Of a stretch of DNA of 64,000 bases, positions 49,999 through 59,600 are shown one piece after another. Below the pieces are notes generated by a model. The model was not told the origin of the DNA. It was given only the letters and a program-made list of their open reading frames with translations, and did not search any database. Each line of letters opens with the position of its first letter. Positions within the stretch are counted from its first letter, which is position 1. This DNA is from Acidobacteriota bacterium (GTDB taxonomy: Bacteria > Acidobacteriota > Terriglobia > Bryobacterales > Bryobacteraceae). Where the stretch lies: positions 62,001 through 126,000 of the forward strand of contig CANIVU010000003.1 of the NCBI GenBank assembly GCA_947470805.1, written 5' to 3'. A program made the translations under genes and the position numbers.

Positions 49999-52640
49999 TC
50001 GATATAGAGGAACTCGTTCGAGCTGAGCAGGACTTGTGCGAAGGACTTGAAGGGCATTTTTTCAAGGAACCCTTTGGCGATGGCCTGTTCGGCGGCGGTT
50101 GGCTTGCGGGAAAGCGTGAGCAGGTAGGCCGCGTCTACATTGTTTTCAGCGCGTTGGGCGAGGGCTTCGGCGGCTTGAAAGATGAAGTCGTCGTTCAACA
50201 TTGTGAGCGACTGGAGCGGCGTGGCTGAGGGCACGCGGCGGGTGCAATTGGTGTCGATGATGGGGTAATCGAAGACGCCGAGGAAGCTCATCGGGTAGGT
50301 GCGGCGGTGGGTGAGGTAGATGCTGCGGCGCCACTTGGCGGCTTCCGGTTCCTTTGTGGAAACGATTTGCAAACCGTCGGCGCGCATTTCGAGTTGGACG
50401 GGCGGACCGCCGGCTTCCGGGTTCAGTTTTCCGGCGCTGGAGATGACGGAATCGCGGAGGGCTTCGGCGTCCAGGCGGCGGAGGTTCATGCGCCAGAGGA
50501 GCGTGTTGTCGGGATCGATATTGTTCGCGGCATCGTTCTGCAGGCTGGACTGGCGGTAAGCGGTCGACAGCATGATTTGCTTGTGAAGGCGCTTGGCGCT
50601 CCAGCCGTTTTGCATGAAGTCGACGGCGAGGGTATCGAGTAGTTCCTGGTTGGTGGGCAGTGCGCCGGTGGAGCCAAAGTTGTCGGGCGTGGCGACGATG
50701 CCAGTGCCGAAGTGGCCCTGCCAGATGCGGTTGACGATGACGCGGGCGGTGAGAGGGTGATCGGCACTGGTGAGCCATTCGGCGAAGGCGAGGCGGACGC
50801 CGGAGGTTTTGCCCTGCGCGGATGGCGAGCCGACGGCATCGGTCTGGCCGGGTTTGGAGAGGATACCTAGATAGCCAGGGGTGACGACGGGGCCGGGCGC
50901 GTCGGCGCTACCGCGTTGCAGCAGGCGGATCTTGGGCGGCGTGCCGACGTCCCAGAGTGCTTGGATCTTGCCGAGTTTGGGCCATTCCGGATCTTTGGCG
51001 TAGGCCTGGCGGAAGGGCTCGTCGAACTTCTTGTGCAGATAGCGTTGGATCTCGTTGCGATGGTCGGGCGGGGTCTTGAGAGCCGTCTTGACGTCGTCGC
51101 GAATGGGTTCGGGTATCCCCTTTAGCTGCTCATTCAGCATGCGGGCTTCGATGGCCTCGTGCTGATCGGCGGGGAGGATGTAGAGGTGATGATTCTGGGG
51201 CTGGATCCAGTCCGTGGGATTGTAGGCGTTGGTGAAGAGGGCAAGGAAGCGGTAGTAGTCTTTGTGGGAGATGGGGTCGAACTTGTGGCTGTGGCAACGG
51301 GCGCAATTGACGGTGAGGCCGACGGTGCTACTGCCCACCTTTTCCACAAGCTTGAAGAGCGCTTCGTAGCGTTCGACAGGGAGGTTGGAGATGTCCTCTT
51401 CGGTGATGTCCAAGATGGTGCGGAGGTAGCCGGTGGCGGCCAGGAGTTCATTGATTTCGGGCGTGCGTGTTGTGGCCGCGCGCCAGTCCACCAACTCGTC
51501 GCCGGCGAGTTGTTCGGTTAGGAAACGGCTCCAGGGTTTGTCTTCGTTGAAGGCCTTGATGACGTAGTCGCGGAAGCGCCACATGCCCTGGGCGTATTCG
51601 GCTTTCTTTGGGTCGAAGTCCTTGCCGGTGGTGTCTACATAGCCCGCGGCGTCGAGCCACTGGCGGGCCCAGCGTTCGCCGTATTTGGGGGAAGCCAGGA
51701 GTTTGTCGATCAGCTTTTCGTAGTTGTTATCGCGGTGGAACTCTTCGATTTCGGCGGGCGTTGGGGGGAGGCCGGTCAAGTCCAGATAGGCCCGGCGCAT
51801 GAGCTTGTCGTTGGGGGCGTCGGGGCTAAAGGTCAGGCCTTTGGCTTCGAGTTTGCCGAGGAGATAAGCGTCGATGGGCGTGCGGACTTGCGCCTTTGCC
51901 TTGACCTTGGGCTGGGGTGCGGCGACCGGTTTCTGGAAGGCCCAGAACTTGCGTTGCTCGGGCGTGATGGCGGGATCTTCGAGGGCAGTGAAGGGCCGGT
52001 CGAGCGTGTTGGCGGTGACGAGTTCATTGAAATCGCCACGGTCGATCCATTCGCGAACAGAGTTGATTTCGGCTTCGGTGAGCGGCGCGCCGGCGCCTTT
52101 CGGCGGCATGTTGTGGCTGCTGATGCGGCGCACGAGCAGGCTGCGATCGGAGAAGCCTTCGACGATGACGGGACCGTTGGAACTCCCTTTCAATGCGGCC
52201 GCGACGGTGTGGAGGCGGAGTCCGGCGACGGCGGATTTTTCGCCATGGCAACTGGTGCAGCGTGACAGGATGACGGCGGGGAGTTGCGTGGCGGCGGAGG
52301 TGGGAGCGTCGGACGGCGCGCCGGCTTCGATCCAGCGTTTGACGATGTCGATCTCGGCGTCCGGCATCTTCTGGTTGTAGACGGCGGGCGGCATCTGGCG
52401 AGTGGAGACCTTTTTCCAGAGCAGGCTCTCGTCGGGTTTGCCTTTGCTGATGACGGGGCCGTTGTGGCTGCCGCGGAGGGCGCCGGCGGCGGTGCGGAGA
52501 TCGAGCCCAAGCTTGGGCGAGCTTTGTCCGTGGCAGGTGAAGCAGTACTTGGTGAAGATGGGCAGGACGTCTTTTTCGTAGCGCGGGGCTTCGGCGGCAA
52601 TTGCGGCGAACGGGAGAAAGAAGAGGATCCAGTGCTTCAT
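49995..52640 (-). CDS. Exported DUF1549/DUF1553 protein with two cytochrome c-like (PSCyt1) domains
   Basis: The 881-residue protein starts at ATG 52640; the open frame further up is shadow of the preceding gene. The signal peptide (MKHWILFFLPFAAIAAEAPR) is followed by two similar haem-binding units: YCFTCHGQSSPKLGLDLRT and RCTSCHGEKSAVAGLRLHT, each ending in a KGSS/RGSH-N-GPVI block. DUF1549 covers about 255-460 (PIDAYLLGKLEAKGLTFSPD, RRAYLDLTGLPPTPAEIEEF, WARQWLDAAGYVDT) and DUF1553 about 600-850 (LTARVIVNRIWQGHFGTGIV, DSVISSAGKLNPEAGGPPVQ). It is the usual partner of DUF1501 proteins. Electron transfer linked to breakdown of sulfated or other polymers is often suggested but unproven. Confidence 0.94.
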   Translation of the reverse strand: MKHWILFFLPFAAIAAEAPRYEKDVLPIFTKYCFTCHGQSSPKLGLDLRTAAGALRGSHNGPVISKGKPDESLLWKKVSTRQMPPAVYNQKMPDAEIDIVKRWIEAGAPSDAPTSAATQLPAVILSRCTSCHGEKSAVAGLRLHTVAAALKGSSNGPVIVEGFSDRSLLVRRISSHNMPPKGAGAPLTEAEINSVREWIDRGDFNELVTANTLDRPFTALEDPAITPEQRKFWAFQKPVAAPQPKVKAKAQVRTPIDAYLLGKLEAKGLTFSPDAPNDKLMRRAYLDLTGLPPTPAEIEEFHRDNNYEKLIDKLLASPKYGERWARQWLDAAGYVDTTGKDFDPKKAEYAQGMWRFRDYVIKAFNEDKPWSRFLTEQLAGDELVDWRAATTRTPEINELLAATGYLRTILDITEEDISNLPVERYEALFKLVEKVGSSTVGLTVNCARCHSHKFDPISHKDYYRFLALFTNAYNPTDWIQPQNHHLYILPADQHEAIEARMLNEQLKGIPEPIRDDVKTALKTPPDHRNEIQRYLHKKFDEPFRQAYAKDPEWPKLGKIQALWDVGTPPKIRLLQRGSADAPGPVVTPGYLGILSKPGQTDAVGSPSAQGKTSGVRLAFAEWLTSADHPLTARVIVNRIWQGHFGTGIVATPDNFGSTGALPTNQELLDTLAVDFMQNGWSAKRLHKQIMLSTAYRQSSLQNDAANNIDPDNTLLWRMNLRRLDAEALRDSVISSAGKLNPEAGGPPVQLEMRADGLQIVSTKEPEAAKWRRSIYLTHRRTYPMSFLGVFDYPIIDTNCTRRVPSATPLQSLTMLNDDFIFQAAEALAQRAENNVDAAYLLTLSRKPTAAEQAIAKGFLEKMPFKSFAQVLLSSNEFLYID

Positions 52641-54025
52641 GCGAGTAGGTCCAGAACGGGTTTGGCGCCGGTGACGGTGACGTCGGACGGGGTTTCGAGA
52701 CGGCCGCCGTTGGGGTATTGAATCTTCTGATGATCGAGGCCGAGTTGGCGGAGGACGGTGGCGATCATGTCGGGCACGGGCACGCGGTTGACCACGGCCT
52801 TGTAGCCAAAGTCGTCTGTTTCCCCGTAAATGAGCCCTTTTTTGAAGCCGCCGCCGGCGAACCAGATGGTGAAGGCGTTGCGATTGTGATCGCGACCGTC
52901 GCCATTTTGGGTGGTGGGAAGGCGGCCGAATTCGCCGGCCCACATGACGATGGTGGAGTCGAGTAGGCCTCGGCTTTTGAGATCCATGATGAGGGCGGCG
53001 GAGCCTTGGTCGACCTCGCCGGCGATCTTGTGCATGTCCTTGGAGATGCTGTTGTGATGGTCCCAGGGCTGGCCGGGGCTGGTTGTCACCTGGACGAAAC
53101 GGACGCCCTTTTCGACGAGACGGCGGGCCATCAGACAGCGCAGGCCGTAGGCGCCGGCCTTGGGGTCATCGATGCCGTAGAGCTTTTTCGTCGCGTCGGT
53201 TTCCTTGGAGATATCGAGCACCTCGCCGGCGGCCAACTGCATACGGGCGGCGAGTTCAAAGTTGCGGATGCGGGCTTCGAGTTCCTGCTCGCCTGGATGC
53301 TGTTTGGCGTGGGTTTCGTTGATTTTGGCGAGCAGATCGAGCGTGGCGCGCTGGTGGCCTTCGGGCTGATTGGCGGGTGGATTCAGGTGGTGAACCGGCG
53401 CGCCTTTCATGCTGAATTCGACGCCGGAAAATGTGGCGGGCAGGTAGCCATTGGCCCAGAGCTGTTTGCCGCCGACGGTGTAGCCTGTGGGGTCGCGGAG
53501 GACGACGTAGGCGGGGAGACTTTGATTTTCGGTGCCGAGCGCGTAGCCGACCCAGGCGCCCATGACGGGGCGGCCGGGGAAGATTTTGCACGTGAGCAGC
53601 ATGTTGAGCGCTTCAAGGTGGTTGTTGTGCTCCGTATGCATGCTGCGGATGAACGTCAGGTCGTCCACGATTTTGGCGGTGTGGGGGAGCATCTCGGAGA
53701 TGTCCATGCCGCACTGGCCATACTTCTTGAACGTGAAGGGACAGGGGAGGAGGGTGTTGACGTTGTTGGGCTGATGGATTTCGACGCCGCCGGGGAGGGG
53801 TTTGCCGGCGAGTTTGTTGAGGACGGGTTTGGGGTCGAAGAGGTCCATCTGGCTGGGGCCGCCGTTTTGGACAAGTTGGATGATGGCTTTGGCTTTGGCG
53901 GGGAAATGGGTGGGGCGCGGCTTGATGTCGTTGACGGTAGCGGCCTGGAGCATGTCGGCAAGGACGATGGAGCCGAAGCCGAGAGTGGTACGTTCGAGGA
54001 GTTGGCGGCGGGTTAAGAAATCCAC
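52637..54025 (-). CDS. DUF1501 (sulfatase-fold) exported protein
   Basis: The 462-residue protein has a signal with a twin-arginine-like pair (MDFLTRRQLLERTTLGFGSI). The DUF1501 domain has AKAIIQLVQNGGPSQMDLFD, PKPVLNKLAGKPLP, MLPHTAKIVDDLTFIRSMHT, MGAWVGYALGTENQSLPAYV, VQVTTSPGQPWDHHNSISKD and STIVMWAGEFGRLPTTQNGD, the last two resembling metal-site regions of the alkaline phosphatase/sulfatase fold. Its TGA overlaps the ATG of the DUF1549/1553 gene (52637-52640), so the pair is co-translated. The substrate is unknown. Confidence 0.93.
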   Translation of the reverse strand: MDFLTRRQLLERTTLGFGSIVLADMLQAATVNDIKPRPTHFPAKAKAIIQLVQNGGPSQMDLFDPKPVLNKLAGKPLPGGVEIHQPNNVNTLLPCPFTFKKYGQCGMDISEMLPHTAKIVDDLTFIRSMHTEHNNHLEALNMLLTCKIFPGRPVMGAWVGYALGTENQSLPAYVVLRDPTGYTVGGKQLWANGYLPATFSGVEFSMKGAPVHHLNPPANQPEGHQRATLDLLAKINETHAKQHPGEQELEARIRNFELAARMQLAAGEVLDISKETDATKKLYGIDDPKAGAYGLRCLMARRLVEKGVRFVQVTTSPGQPWDHHNSISKDMHKIAGEVDQGSAALIMDLKSRGLLDSTIVMWAGEFGRLPTTQNGDGRDHNRNAFTIWFAGGGFKKGLIYGETDDFGYKAVVNRVPVPDMIATVLRQLGLDHQKIQYPNGGRLETPSDVTVTGAKPVLDLLA

Positions 54026-54035
54026 AGGATTGGGG

Positions 54036-55025
54036 TTAGGATATCAGTTCGGGGTTGGGGTTTGAACGAAGGAAATGGGCGACTGCCGATTGCCCGCCAT
54101 GTTCGGCCCAGCCCAGTGGCGTGCCGTGGAAAATGGTGTCTTCGAGATCGAGCCGGGCGCCGTGGTTGACCAGGAGCCGGACCACTGCGATGTGTCCGGC
54201 GAGGGTGGCCTGATGGAGTGGGGTGGAGTGGGCATGGGTGCCGGGCGGATTGTAGCGATTGGGATCGACGCCAGCTTGGAGTAGAAGGTTTGTCGTCTCC
54301 GGGTGGCCGAGTTGGGCGGCGAGAGCGAGGGCGAGGTGGAGAGACGGCCCGTCGGCGGCGGGGAGGAGTTGGACCGTTTCTGGGACGAGGCCGAGGCCGG
54401 CGGCGGCGGCTACATTTTCGACTTTCACACCGAGGCGGACGAGGGCTTCGGCGGCCGGTTGAAAACTGAATGAGAGAGCGGTGAGGAGGGTTTGTCCGTC
54501 GACGGTGGCGCCATAGTCAATGAGGGCATCGAGGAGCGGGACTTGGGTGCCGGCATTGGCGGGAGGAGTGCTGGAGACGAGCAGGCTGACGGTAGTGCAT
54601 TCGGCACCGTAGCAGTTGGCGATGGCGTTGGGGTCCGCGCCGCTTTCGAGCAATAGGCACGCGACGGCGACGGCGTTCGCGGGCGACTTCTGCCGATAGC
54701 CCTCCACACCATTGGCAGCGAGGTAGTGCAACAGCGTGGCACGGTGCATGGGCGGATCGAAGGGCGTGATGCGTGTTGATCGCGCCTGAGTGAGGCCGGG
54801 ATAACGGCGGATGCGCGCGGCGAGGGAGTCGATGTCGCCGTTGATGACGGCTTCAACGGCCGCTTCAAAGTGGTGAGCGGGCGAGTCTCGATCTGATACC
54901 TCTGCGACGTATTGGGTGAGGGCGGGCCAGTCGCGGAAGTCGTACTTGCGGGCAACGGCGTGGAGGTCGTCACCCTGTTGCTGGTAAGCAGAAAGCGGCG
55001 CGTCGAAGGGGAGCCAGCTCAACAC
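54036..55025 (-). CDS. Ankyrin repeat protein
   Basis: The product has 329 residues from GTG 55025, chosen because it overlaps the GNAT stop by seven bases; the open frame upstream is antisense or out-of-frame shadow. The N-terminal 45 residues are helical (DDLHAVARKYDFRDWPALTQ), a form often seen before ankyrin arrays in this phylum. Five or more ankyrin units follow, such as AVACLLLESGADPNAIANC, LLDALIDYGATVDGQ, EALVRLGVKVENVAAAA, TTNLLLQAGVDPNRYNPPG and VVRLLVNHGARLDLEDTI. A cytoplasmic protein-binding role is expected. It is last in a four-gene overlapping series. Confidence 0.82.
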   Translation of the reverse strand: MLSWLPFDAPLSAYQQQGDDLHAVARKYDFRDWPALTQYVAEVSDRDSPAHHFEAAVEAVINGDIDSLAARIRRYPGLTQARSTRITPFDPPMHRATLLHYLAANGVEGYRQKSPANAVAVACLLLESGADPNAIANCYGAECTTVSLLVSSTPPANAGTQVPLLDALIDYGATVDGQTLLTALSFSFQPAAEALVRLGVKVENVAAAAGLGLVPETVQLLPAADGPSLHLALALAAQLGHPETTNLLLQAGVDPNRYNPPGTHAHSTPLHQATLAGHIAVVRLLVNHGARLDLEDTIFHGTPLGWAEHGGQSAVAHFLRSNPNPELIS

Positions 55026-55825
55026 GGTGGGAGGCACCACTTTGTGCGCGTATAGGCGATTTGGAAGCCCTGACGTTCGGCGTTGCGCTGGCTGGGGCTG
55101 CCGGGGCTGGCGCACATCATCGCCAGGTCGCAGCCGGCGGTCTGGGCGTAGCGCATGCGGGCTTCGAGGAGAGCTCGTTGAGCGCCCTGGCTGCGGGCTT
55201 CGCTGATGGTGGAGGCGCCGGCGAAGAGCGCCACGCCATCGTCACAGCGGAGTACGGCGGTTGCCACAGGGCGCCCGGCGAGTTCCGCGACGAAGGCGAG
55301 CGAGCCTTCGGTGGCGGCAATGGAGACGCCAAGTTCGAGGAGGAAGTCGCGCAGTTCCGGCGTCTCCGCCCAGCCTTCGGCGGAGAGGCTGGACCAGAGT
55401 GACTCCTCGCCGGCGGAGATGCGGCGGGCGGTGATGGCGTCGTTGGTATTGACGGCTTCGGCGGCGACGGTGCGATGCATGACGCTGGTGAACTCCACCG
55501 GATGGTATCCACGGTGAACGAGCGTGGCGGCCAGTTCGACGCCAGCCATGGGGCTCACTTCGTGGAACACGGAGGCGCCGCGGTGGTGAAAGAAGGCTTC
55601 GATTTGTTCCAGGTCCCGCGTAGTGGGTTCGGCGAAGAGACCGAGACCGGAGGTCTGACTGAGAGGCGAGTCCTTGCCATCGTACATGGCGTAGGCGCCG
55701 GCAACCTCTATCCACTCAGCACCGGAGCCTGGCGTGACACGAGCGCGCGCTTCCACGAACTTCGCGGAGGCGGTGGCTTCGGCGCGTTCCAGCCGTCGGG
55801 CGAGGGAGAGGTCAGAGAAGGTCAT
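55019..55825 (-). CDS. GNAT-family N-acetyltransferase
   Basis: The 268-residue protein has a C-terminal GNAT domain: AFVAELAGRPVATAVLRCDD for the central strands, LFAGASTISEARSQGAQRAL where the acetyl-CoA loop (usual Q/RxxGxG/A) reads RSQGAQ, and AGCDLAMMCASPGSPSQRNA followed by ERQGFQIAYTRTKW. The N-terminal 110 residues form a second, weaker GNAT-like half. The acceptor is unknown. The start overlaps the DUF488 stop by four bases (ATGA, 55822-55825), and its own stop overlaps the ankyrin gene. Confidence 0.85.
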   Translation of the reverse strand: MTFSDLSLARRLERAEATASAKFVEARARVTPGSGAEWIEVAGAYAMYDGKDSPLSQTSGLGLFAEPTTRDLEQIEAFFHHRGASVFHEVSPMAGVELAATLVHRGYHPVEFTSVMHRTVAAEAVNTNDAITARRISAGEESLWSSLSAEGWAETPELRDFLLELGVSIAATEGSLAFVAELAGRPVATAVLRCDDGVALFAGASTISEARSQGAQRALLEARMRYAQTAGCDLAMMCASPGSPSQRNAERQGFQIAYTRTKWCLPPC

Positions 55826-56214
55826 AGTATTTGGATGGAAGCGCCGCGCTCCCCAAGGAGATCACGTAACACCGAGCGGTGGCAACGCGATTCCTGTTCG
55901 CAATAACAGCCGACAGCAAAATTCGTTTGGTGCGACAGTGCCGCAAGCAGGTCTAGAGTCCGGGCATTTTCAGGCTGGCTCATCTCCTGCCGGTATTTTT
56001 TCACAAACTCGCGCCAAGCCTGATCGTCCACCGCGGCCAGACCGTCCTTAACCAGTTCCACACTCGGCGCCAGATTGGGATACCAGACGTCGTAGTAATT
56101 GAGTCTGGCGAAATCGACCTTCGGCACGCCGCGCGGCGGTCTGCGAACCGTGCCGATTCGCAGACCCTCTCCTTCCGCCCTGGGGGTTCCGAGACGAACG
56201 ATGGCGACTGACAT
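55822..56214 (-). CDS. DUF488 family protein
   Basis: The product has 130 residues from ATG 56214, taken because it begins the conserved family start (MSVAIVRLGTPRAEGEGLRI) seven bases after the upstream gene; a longer frame is open but composed of shadow. Family motifs are LNYYDVWYPNLAPS, WREFVKKYRQEMSQPENART and the cysteine cluster region GCYCEQESRCHRSVLRDLL with CxC and CHR. DUF488 proteins are small and of unknown function, sometimes linked to nucleic acid or redox chemistry through these cysteines. It is coupled to the GNAT gene. Confidence 0.88.
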   Translation of the reverse strand: MSVAIVRLGTPRAEGEGLRIGTVRRPPRGVPKVDFARLNYYDVWYPNLAPSVELVKDGLAAVDDQAWREFVKKYRQEMSQPENARTLDLLAALSHQTNFAVGCYCEQESRCHRSVLRDLLGERGASIQIL

Positions 56215-56221
56215 CAGGGGG

Positions 56222-56638
56222 TTACAACGACGAGCCATCCCAAGCGTGGGAGGCATCGGGAACGAAGGCAACACCGTTGCCGGCGGCGACCAGCCAACCG
56301 CCCGGCACCTTGGCACGTTGCGTTGCCAAATTGGACGGGATCGATTCCCATTTGATGAAGCGCGTGTCGGTAGGTACGGCCACTTTAGCAGTCGCGGAGC
56401 CGACCGCGGCAACGGGCGCCGCCCCCGTTCCTTCGATCAACTTGTAGTAGCCCTTGATTTCGCTGTACTTCACATCTACGATCTCGCCGAGGTGGCTGAA
56501 GCGGAGATTATCCCGGTCTTCGCGGGGATCTTCGATGATGGCGCCGAAGGAGACGGTGATCTTTTCGTTTGTGGGAATACCGCTGCGTTTGTTGACTTTT
56601 ACGCCTTCGACGGATTTGGTGAGTTCGTACTTTGCCAT
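56222..56638 (-). CDS. Unknown cytoplasmic protein
   Basis: The 138-residue product starts at ATG 56638 and has no signal peptide or membrane helix. A small beta-barrel-like N-terminal half (ITVSFGAIIEDPREDRDNLR; FSHLGEIVDVKYSEIKGYYK) is followed by a linker rich in Ala/Gly and a last segment WESIPSNLATQRAKVPGGWL VAAGN. The ending resembles short conserved tails seen in DUF4177-like proteins, but I cannot place it. It lies between an Oar-like receptor (16-base gap) and the DUF488 gene on the same strand. Confidence 0.6.
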   Translation of the reverse strand: MAKYELTKSVEGVKVNKRSGIPTNEKITVSFGAIIEDPREDRDNLRFSHLGEIVDVKYSEIKGYYKLIEGTGAAPVAAVGSATAKVAVPTDTRFIKWESIPSNLATQRAKVPGGWLVAAGNGVAFVPDASHAWDGSSL

Positions 56639-56653
56639 GGTGGACGGGCTCTC

Positions 56654-59600
56654 TCAGAAATAAAGTTTCAATGCAAACTGTAGCACCCGGGCGTCACGCG
56701 TGCCGGTTACCGCGCCGAAGCTGTTCTGCGTTGTGTCGACGCCGGTGGCGGTGGTGGTGAGCGTTGTGCCGACCGTTGTGAAACTGGGGTGATTAGGAAC
56801 ATTGTAGAATTCGGCGCGGAACTGCAGGTAGTGTTGCTGTTTTTCATCGATGTAGAAGTTCTTCATCAACGACGCGTCCCAACGATGAATGCCGGGCCGG
56901 CGAAGCGTATTGCGGCCCAAATTGCCGAACGTTCCGGAGGCGGGGCGGCCGAAAGACATAACGCTGAACCACTGGTCGACGGTCTTGGGATAGGTTACGG
57001 GTGCGATGAGGTTGGGGCGCTGATTCTGTGTCGCGCCGATGCCCGCGACATCGGTGGACATGACGACATCGAAGGCGGGGCCAGAGTTGATGCGGGTGAT
57101 TCCGGAGACCTGCCAGCCGTTGATGAGCAACCCGGCGAGGCGTTGGCGGGTCAACCGCGGGACCTCGTAGATGTAGCTCGAGGAGAGGATATGGGTGCGA
57201 TCGAAGTCCGAGACGCTCCGCTCGATGGCGGCGTTCTGTGTATTGGGCGGAACGTCGGAGCCACCGCGATCGCTGGAGGCGTTGTCGATGCTCTTGGAGA
57301 ACGTGTAGGAACCGGTGACGGTGAAGCGGCGCGCGAGGCGGCGATTGAAGGAAACCTGGAGCGAGTTGTAGTTTGAATTGGCTGTGGGCTGGCGTTCGGT
57401 GATGGCGCCGTAGCCGAGATAGGGACGCACGGCGTTGACGTTGATGCCGCCAGTGGCGGCGCGGGGGACGGGGTTGTTGAGATTCAGAGGACGGAGGAGA
57501 TGGGTGCCTTTGTTGGCGACGTAGGAGATCTTCAGAATCGAGCTTTTCGCCATCTGGTGTTCGATGCCGAGGGCCCATTGCTGCACGTAGGGAGAACGCA
57601 GCGGCGCGGCCATGACGGTGAGGCTGGGGGCGGCTTCGCCGGCGAGCGAACCGGCCAGATCGGTGAAGGAGGGAAGGTTGATGGTGACGCTGCGATTGAA
57701 GGGGATGTTGTCAAAAGCGTTGTTGATGAAACTGCCGATCAAGGGGCGGGTGTAGTTGATGCCATATCCACCGCGGAGGACCGTCTTCTTGTGGCCCGTG
57801 GGATCCCAGGAGAAGCCGAAGCGGGGCGCCCAGAGGTTGTGTAGATCGTTGGTGATTTTGTTGCCGAAGGGGGAGTTGCGGCCGGCGATGATGACTCCGT
57901 TGAGGGGGTCGCCGGTGTTGGGGACGCGCTGGCCGTTAGCGGGGTTGATACGCACGGCGTTGGCGGGATTGAAGCGGCTGGGGAGGAAGTTGGTCAGCGT
58001 GTTGAGTGTGTCCCAGGGGTTGAAGTAAGAGGAATAGCGGACGCCGATGTTGAGCATGAGGCGTGGGTGAATACGGAAATCGTCTTGCGCGAATGCTTCG
58101 AGCATGCCGAAGCGGGAGTGGGAGACGACGGCGCGTTCGGCTTCGGCGTAGGTGTTTGGGTAGCCGAGAAGGAGATTGGCGACGGGATGTTTGGAGAAGT
58201 TGGTGGTGTAGCTGAACTGACCGTTGGTGACCGGGCTCGTGGGATTCTCGCGGTTGCCCCCGTAGGCCGAGGCGATGCCGGTTTTGAAGACGTGGCGGCC
58301 GGCCATTTTAGTAACGTTGCTGGTGACGTCGAAATTGAATAACCGCTTCAGCCAGGGGCGGCTGACGTTCAGCACTGCGTAGTTGCCGCCGAGGGCGACG
58401 TTGGGAATGGTCTTGATGCCGTTGTCAAAGAGCTTGGGCAGATTGACGCCAAGCGTGGCGCGGTCGGTATCCGGATTGACGGGGTCCTGCGTGATGAGAC
58501 GGGTGGAATATGTCGCCATCGTCTCGCTCAACAGGCCGGCTCCGAGCACTTTGGTGACGTTGAGATTGGCGTTGCGGCCGTTGACGTTCGAGGCCGTCTG
58601 ATTGACACCAGGGAAGCGGGTGCCGACGGTTGTTGTCTGCCAGCCGCCGTAGGGATTTTCGACGTCGGAGTTGTCGAGTGTGACGCGCCCGTAGAGCCGG
58701 AAGCTCTCCGAGAAGTTGTGATCGAGACGGAGCATGTGTTCGCGCCACCATTGGGAAGCGGCTGCGGCGGAGGTGTAGTTGAGGGTTCCGGGGCCGCGGA
58801 AATTGGGGGCTGGGTAGAGACTTGCGAGCTTCCGGCCGATCGGATTGATGCGGTCGGCTGGGATCTTACCGCCGGGGAATCCGAGAAGCGTGACGGGATC
58901 GACTACCGGATCGTCGGCGGTACCAAAGGCGCCGTCGCGGCCGGGGCCGAGGTTAGAGAAGTCGCCGTTGCGATGGGCGGCTTCGGGGACCTGCGTGTTC
59001 ACCGCTTCGCCGCGAGTGATGATGCGATTGAACTCCTGCGTCCAGAAAAAGAAGGTTTTCAGGCGATTTTTATTGTATTTTCCGATTGTGACGGGGCCGT
59101 GAAAGTTGTAGCCGAAGTTGTTGAGCTTGAGCGGGAGGACCTGGTGGGTGAGGTAGTCACGAGCGTCGAGGGCGTCGTTGCGATGGAAATGATAGAGCGA
59201 GCCACGGTACTTGCGGGTGCCGCCGCGGGTGACGACGTTGACTTGGGAGAAGCCGCCGCGGCCGTATTCGGCGGCGAAAGTGGAGGTGACGATTTTGAAC
59301 TCGGCGATGGTGTCGACGCTGGTGAAGGTGTTGAGCGAACCGGAGCCGACGATGACGTCGGAGTTGTTGCCGCCGTCGATGGTGAAGGCGCTGGCGGAGT
59401 TGCGGGCACCGTTGATGGAGATGGAAGGCGGCGTGTTGGGATCGACACGATCGGGCAGATCCGACGAGACTCCGGGTAGCAGTTCGATGAGAGACATGAA
59501 ACTGCGGCCGTTCAGTTGGAGTTCGCGCACCTGTTCGCCGGAGATGAGCCCGCCCTGTTCACTGGTTTCGGTGGAGACGAGAGAGGCGTTTTCTTCGACG

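Noticed and set aside
52641-52943. N-terminal extension of the DUF1549/1553 protein
   Set aside because: It is Arg/His-rich shadow of the DUF1501 gene; the signal peptide starts at ATG 52640 with a coupling overlap.
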